From Thiotrichaceae bacterium (GTDB lineage: Bacteria; Pseudomonadota; Gammaproteobacteria; Thiotrichales; Thiotrichaceae), in the NCBI GenBank assembly GCA_027030285.1, contig JALVFC010000511.1, positions 1-7,113 on the forward strand: DNA of 7,113 bases. The letters are read 5' to 3'. Both the position numbers and the translations under genes were made by a program. Below the pieces are notes generated by a model. The model searched no databases. It was not told where the DNA came from and was given only the letters and a program-made list of their open reading frames with translations. Shown piece after piece: positions 5,982 to 7,113 of this stretch (positions within the stretch are counted from its first letter, which is position 1; each line of letters begins with the position of its first letter).

Positions 5982-6953
5982 ATGACCAACGTCACTAAAA
6001 CAAATCAACGAGCCCGTCAGTATTCTTTTTTCGACGCATGGTGGCAGCATGTGCGTGCAGCGATGGCTTTTAGCCTGAAGCGCCTCTGGTTTAATCCACT
6101 ATCCACATGGATTACCCTGGCTGCGATTGCTATTGCCTTATCCTTACCAGCAGGATTGCACCTTTTTTTGAAGAATTTGCAGACACTCACTGATGACAAA
6201 CGGCAGGTTCCTACGGTATCACTATTTCTGAAACAGAGTGTTACTGCACAACAGGCAGAGGACAGGGCAGCGTTATTGTCAGAGTTAAATGATATAGACA
6301 AAGTTGTTTTTGTCAGCAAGGAAGATGCCTTAAAAAAGTTTGGTGAAATAACGGGCTTTGGCGAGACGCTGGAAACTCTGGATGATAATCCTCTACCACA
6401 TGTTTTGGTGGTGACACCAAACCTGACAATGACAGGTGAAATGGATGCACAAATCAGGAAGCTTGTTCGCCAGTTAAAAAATTACCCTGAAGTTGATTCA
6501 GTGCAGGCGGATATTGAGTGGGTGCAACGCTTGCATGCCATTATTCTCATAGCGCAGCGGATTTTATATGTTGTTAGTGCGCTATTGTTGTTGACGGTGT
6601 TGCTAGTGGTGGGCAATACCATTCGTCTGGATATTGAGAACCGCAAGGAAGAGATTGATGTAACCCGCTTTATCGGTGCAACACGTGCCTATATCCGCCG
6701 CCCTTTTATCTTTGGTGGTTTGTGGTATGGACTCTTCGGCGGGATTATCAGCCTGGTTATCGTGCATTTTGCCCTGTTGTTTTTGTTACCTCCAATCAAC
6801 AGGTTGTCTACATTGTACGGGAGTCATTTTACGCTTAGTGGTCTGGACTTTAAAATGACTTTTTTAATTCTGCTGATTAGTAGCCTGCTCGGCATAGTTG
6901 GTGCCTGGCTGGCTGTGGGGCAGCATTTGCGTAAAACTGAGGTTGTATTGTAA
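5982..6953 (+). CDS. ftsX: Cell division protein FtsX
   Basis: FtsX is the inner-membrane partner of FtsE. Its large periplasmic loop recruits a murein hydrolase activator (EnvC in E. coli), and it helps assemble the divisome. The 323-residue product has a cytoplasmic N-terminal segment (1-40), a first membrane segment (about 42-63) and a periplasmic domain (about 64-185). Three more membrane segments follow (about 188-211, 242-268 and 292-314), the topology expected of the family. The cytoplasmic stretch after the second segment contains NTIRLDIENRKEEIDVTRF (212-230) and IGATRAYIRRPF (231-242), the most conserved part of FtsX. It starts 15 nt after the ftsE stop and lacks an obvious Shine-Dalgarno, which fits reading as part of one ftsYEX message. 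No terminator is visible after its stop. Confidence 0.96.
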   Translation: MTNVTKTNQRARQYSFFDAWWQHVRAAMAFSLKRLWFNPLSTWITLAAIAIALSLPAGLHLFLKNLQTLTDDKRQVPTVSLFLKQSVTAQQAEDRAALLSELNDIDKVVFVSKEDALKKFGEITGFGETLETLDDNPLPHVLVVTPNLTMTGEMDAQIRKLVRQLKNYPEVDSVQADIEWVQRLHAIILIAQRILYVVSALLLLTVLLVVGNTIRLDIENRKEEIDVTRFIGATRAYIRRPFIFGGLWYGLFGGIISLVIVHFALLFLLPPINRLSTLYGSHFTLSGLDFKMTFLILLISSLLGIVGAWLAVGQHLRKTEVVL

Positions 6954-6988
6954 TCCCTGCTATACAGCTTCCGTCTGAAATAGATATT

Positions 6989-6993
6989 AAGGA
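6989..6993 (+). promoter_or_regulatory. Shine-Dalgarno for the gene starting at 7000
   Basis: AAGGA lies six nucleotides before the ATG at 7000. It fixes the start of the truncated gene and contrasts with the weak sites in front of ftsY, ftsE and ftsX. Confidence 0.7.
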
Positions 6994-6999
6994 CACAGA

Positions 7000-7113
7000 A
7001 TGTCTTATACAAAGTTATTACTGATAATTTTTTTGTTGAATTTATTTATGGGTTTTTCCTCAGTCCAGGCCACTTCTTCGGGAACTCAGGACTGGGATAA
7101 ACTTGTACGTGAG
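7000..7113 (+). CDS. Exported protein, N-terminal fragment, unknown function
   Basis: Only the first 38 codons are in the window; the frame stays open to the end. The peptide is a clear signal sequence: MSYTK, then a hydrophobic core LLLIIFLLNLFMGF (6-19), then SSVQA (20-24) with a likely signal peptidase I site before TSSG. The mature start, GTQDWDKLVRE, is not enough to name a family. There is no Cys near the cleavage site, so it is probably not a lipoprotein. The ATG has AAGGA six nucleotides upstream. It lies 46 nt after ftsX with no terminator seen between, so it may be read with ftsYEX. In many gammaproteobacteria the next gene here is rpoH; this is not rpoH. A periplasmic partner of FtsX would fit the place, but nothing in these residues shows it. 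Confidence 0.75.
   Translation, partial: MSYTKLLLIIFLLNLFMGFSSVQATSSGTQDWDKLVRE

Noticed and set aside
6954..6999. Terminator or promoter between ftsX and the next gene
   Set aside because: No stem with a T-run and no convincing -35/-10 pair; only the Shine-Dalgarno is supported.

Overview
The window is an ordinary chromosomal segment of a gammaproteobacterium of moderate G+C. The evidence is the divergent pair of gene blocks rsmD / two M16 zinc-peptidase genes on the minus strand and ftsY-ftsE-ftsX on the plus strand. From memory, Pseudomonas and many other gammaproteobacteria share this order. The genus cannot be told from the sequence. I see no phage, insertion-sequence transposase, CRISPR array, tRNA or rRNA.

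Layout. Positions 1-188 hold no credible gene but contain a nested set of inverted repeats (85-159). Positions 189-545 (minus) encode a small, very acidic and basic, all-helical protein of unknown function with a strong ribosome binding site. The spacer 546-700 has three more small inverted repeats. Next, on the minus strand and transcribed right to left, comes a tight three-gene unit. First is an exported catalytic M16 peptidase (2689-4149). One nucleotide later comes an exported M16 partner that has lost the zinc-binding motif (1269-2687). Last is rsmD (701-1372), which overlaps the end of the second peptidase by about 104 nt. A 93-nt divergent spacer (4150-4242) separates this unit from ftsY (4243-5307), ftsE (5319-5966) and ftsX (5982-6953). 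At 7000 a further gene begins that encodes a protein with a clear signal peptide; it is cut by the window end and I do not recognise it.

How the genes work together. FtsY is the signal-recognition-particle receptor that brings nascent membrane proteins to the translocon. FtsE and FtsX form the divisome ABC-type complex that couples cytoplasmic ATP hydrolysis to periplasmic cell-wall hydrolysis. The two M16 proteins look like the catalytic and non-catalytic halves of a heteromeric periplasmic peptidase. RsmD methylates 16S rRNA.

No wholly new system is evident. The points most worth a second look are: (i) a V in place of the first G of the FtsE ABC signature (LSVGE); (ii) an I in place of the usual T in the FtsY DxxTGQ motif; (iii) the out-of-frame overlap that encodes two lysine-rich tails at the M16/rsmD junction; (iv) mutually exclusive hairpins at 85-159; (v) an unrecognised exported protein just after ftsX, where rpoH is often found; and (vi) weak or absent Shine-Dalgarno sequences in front of most of the housekeeping genes here.
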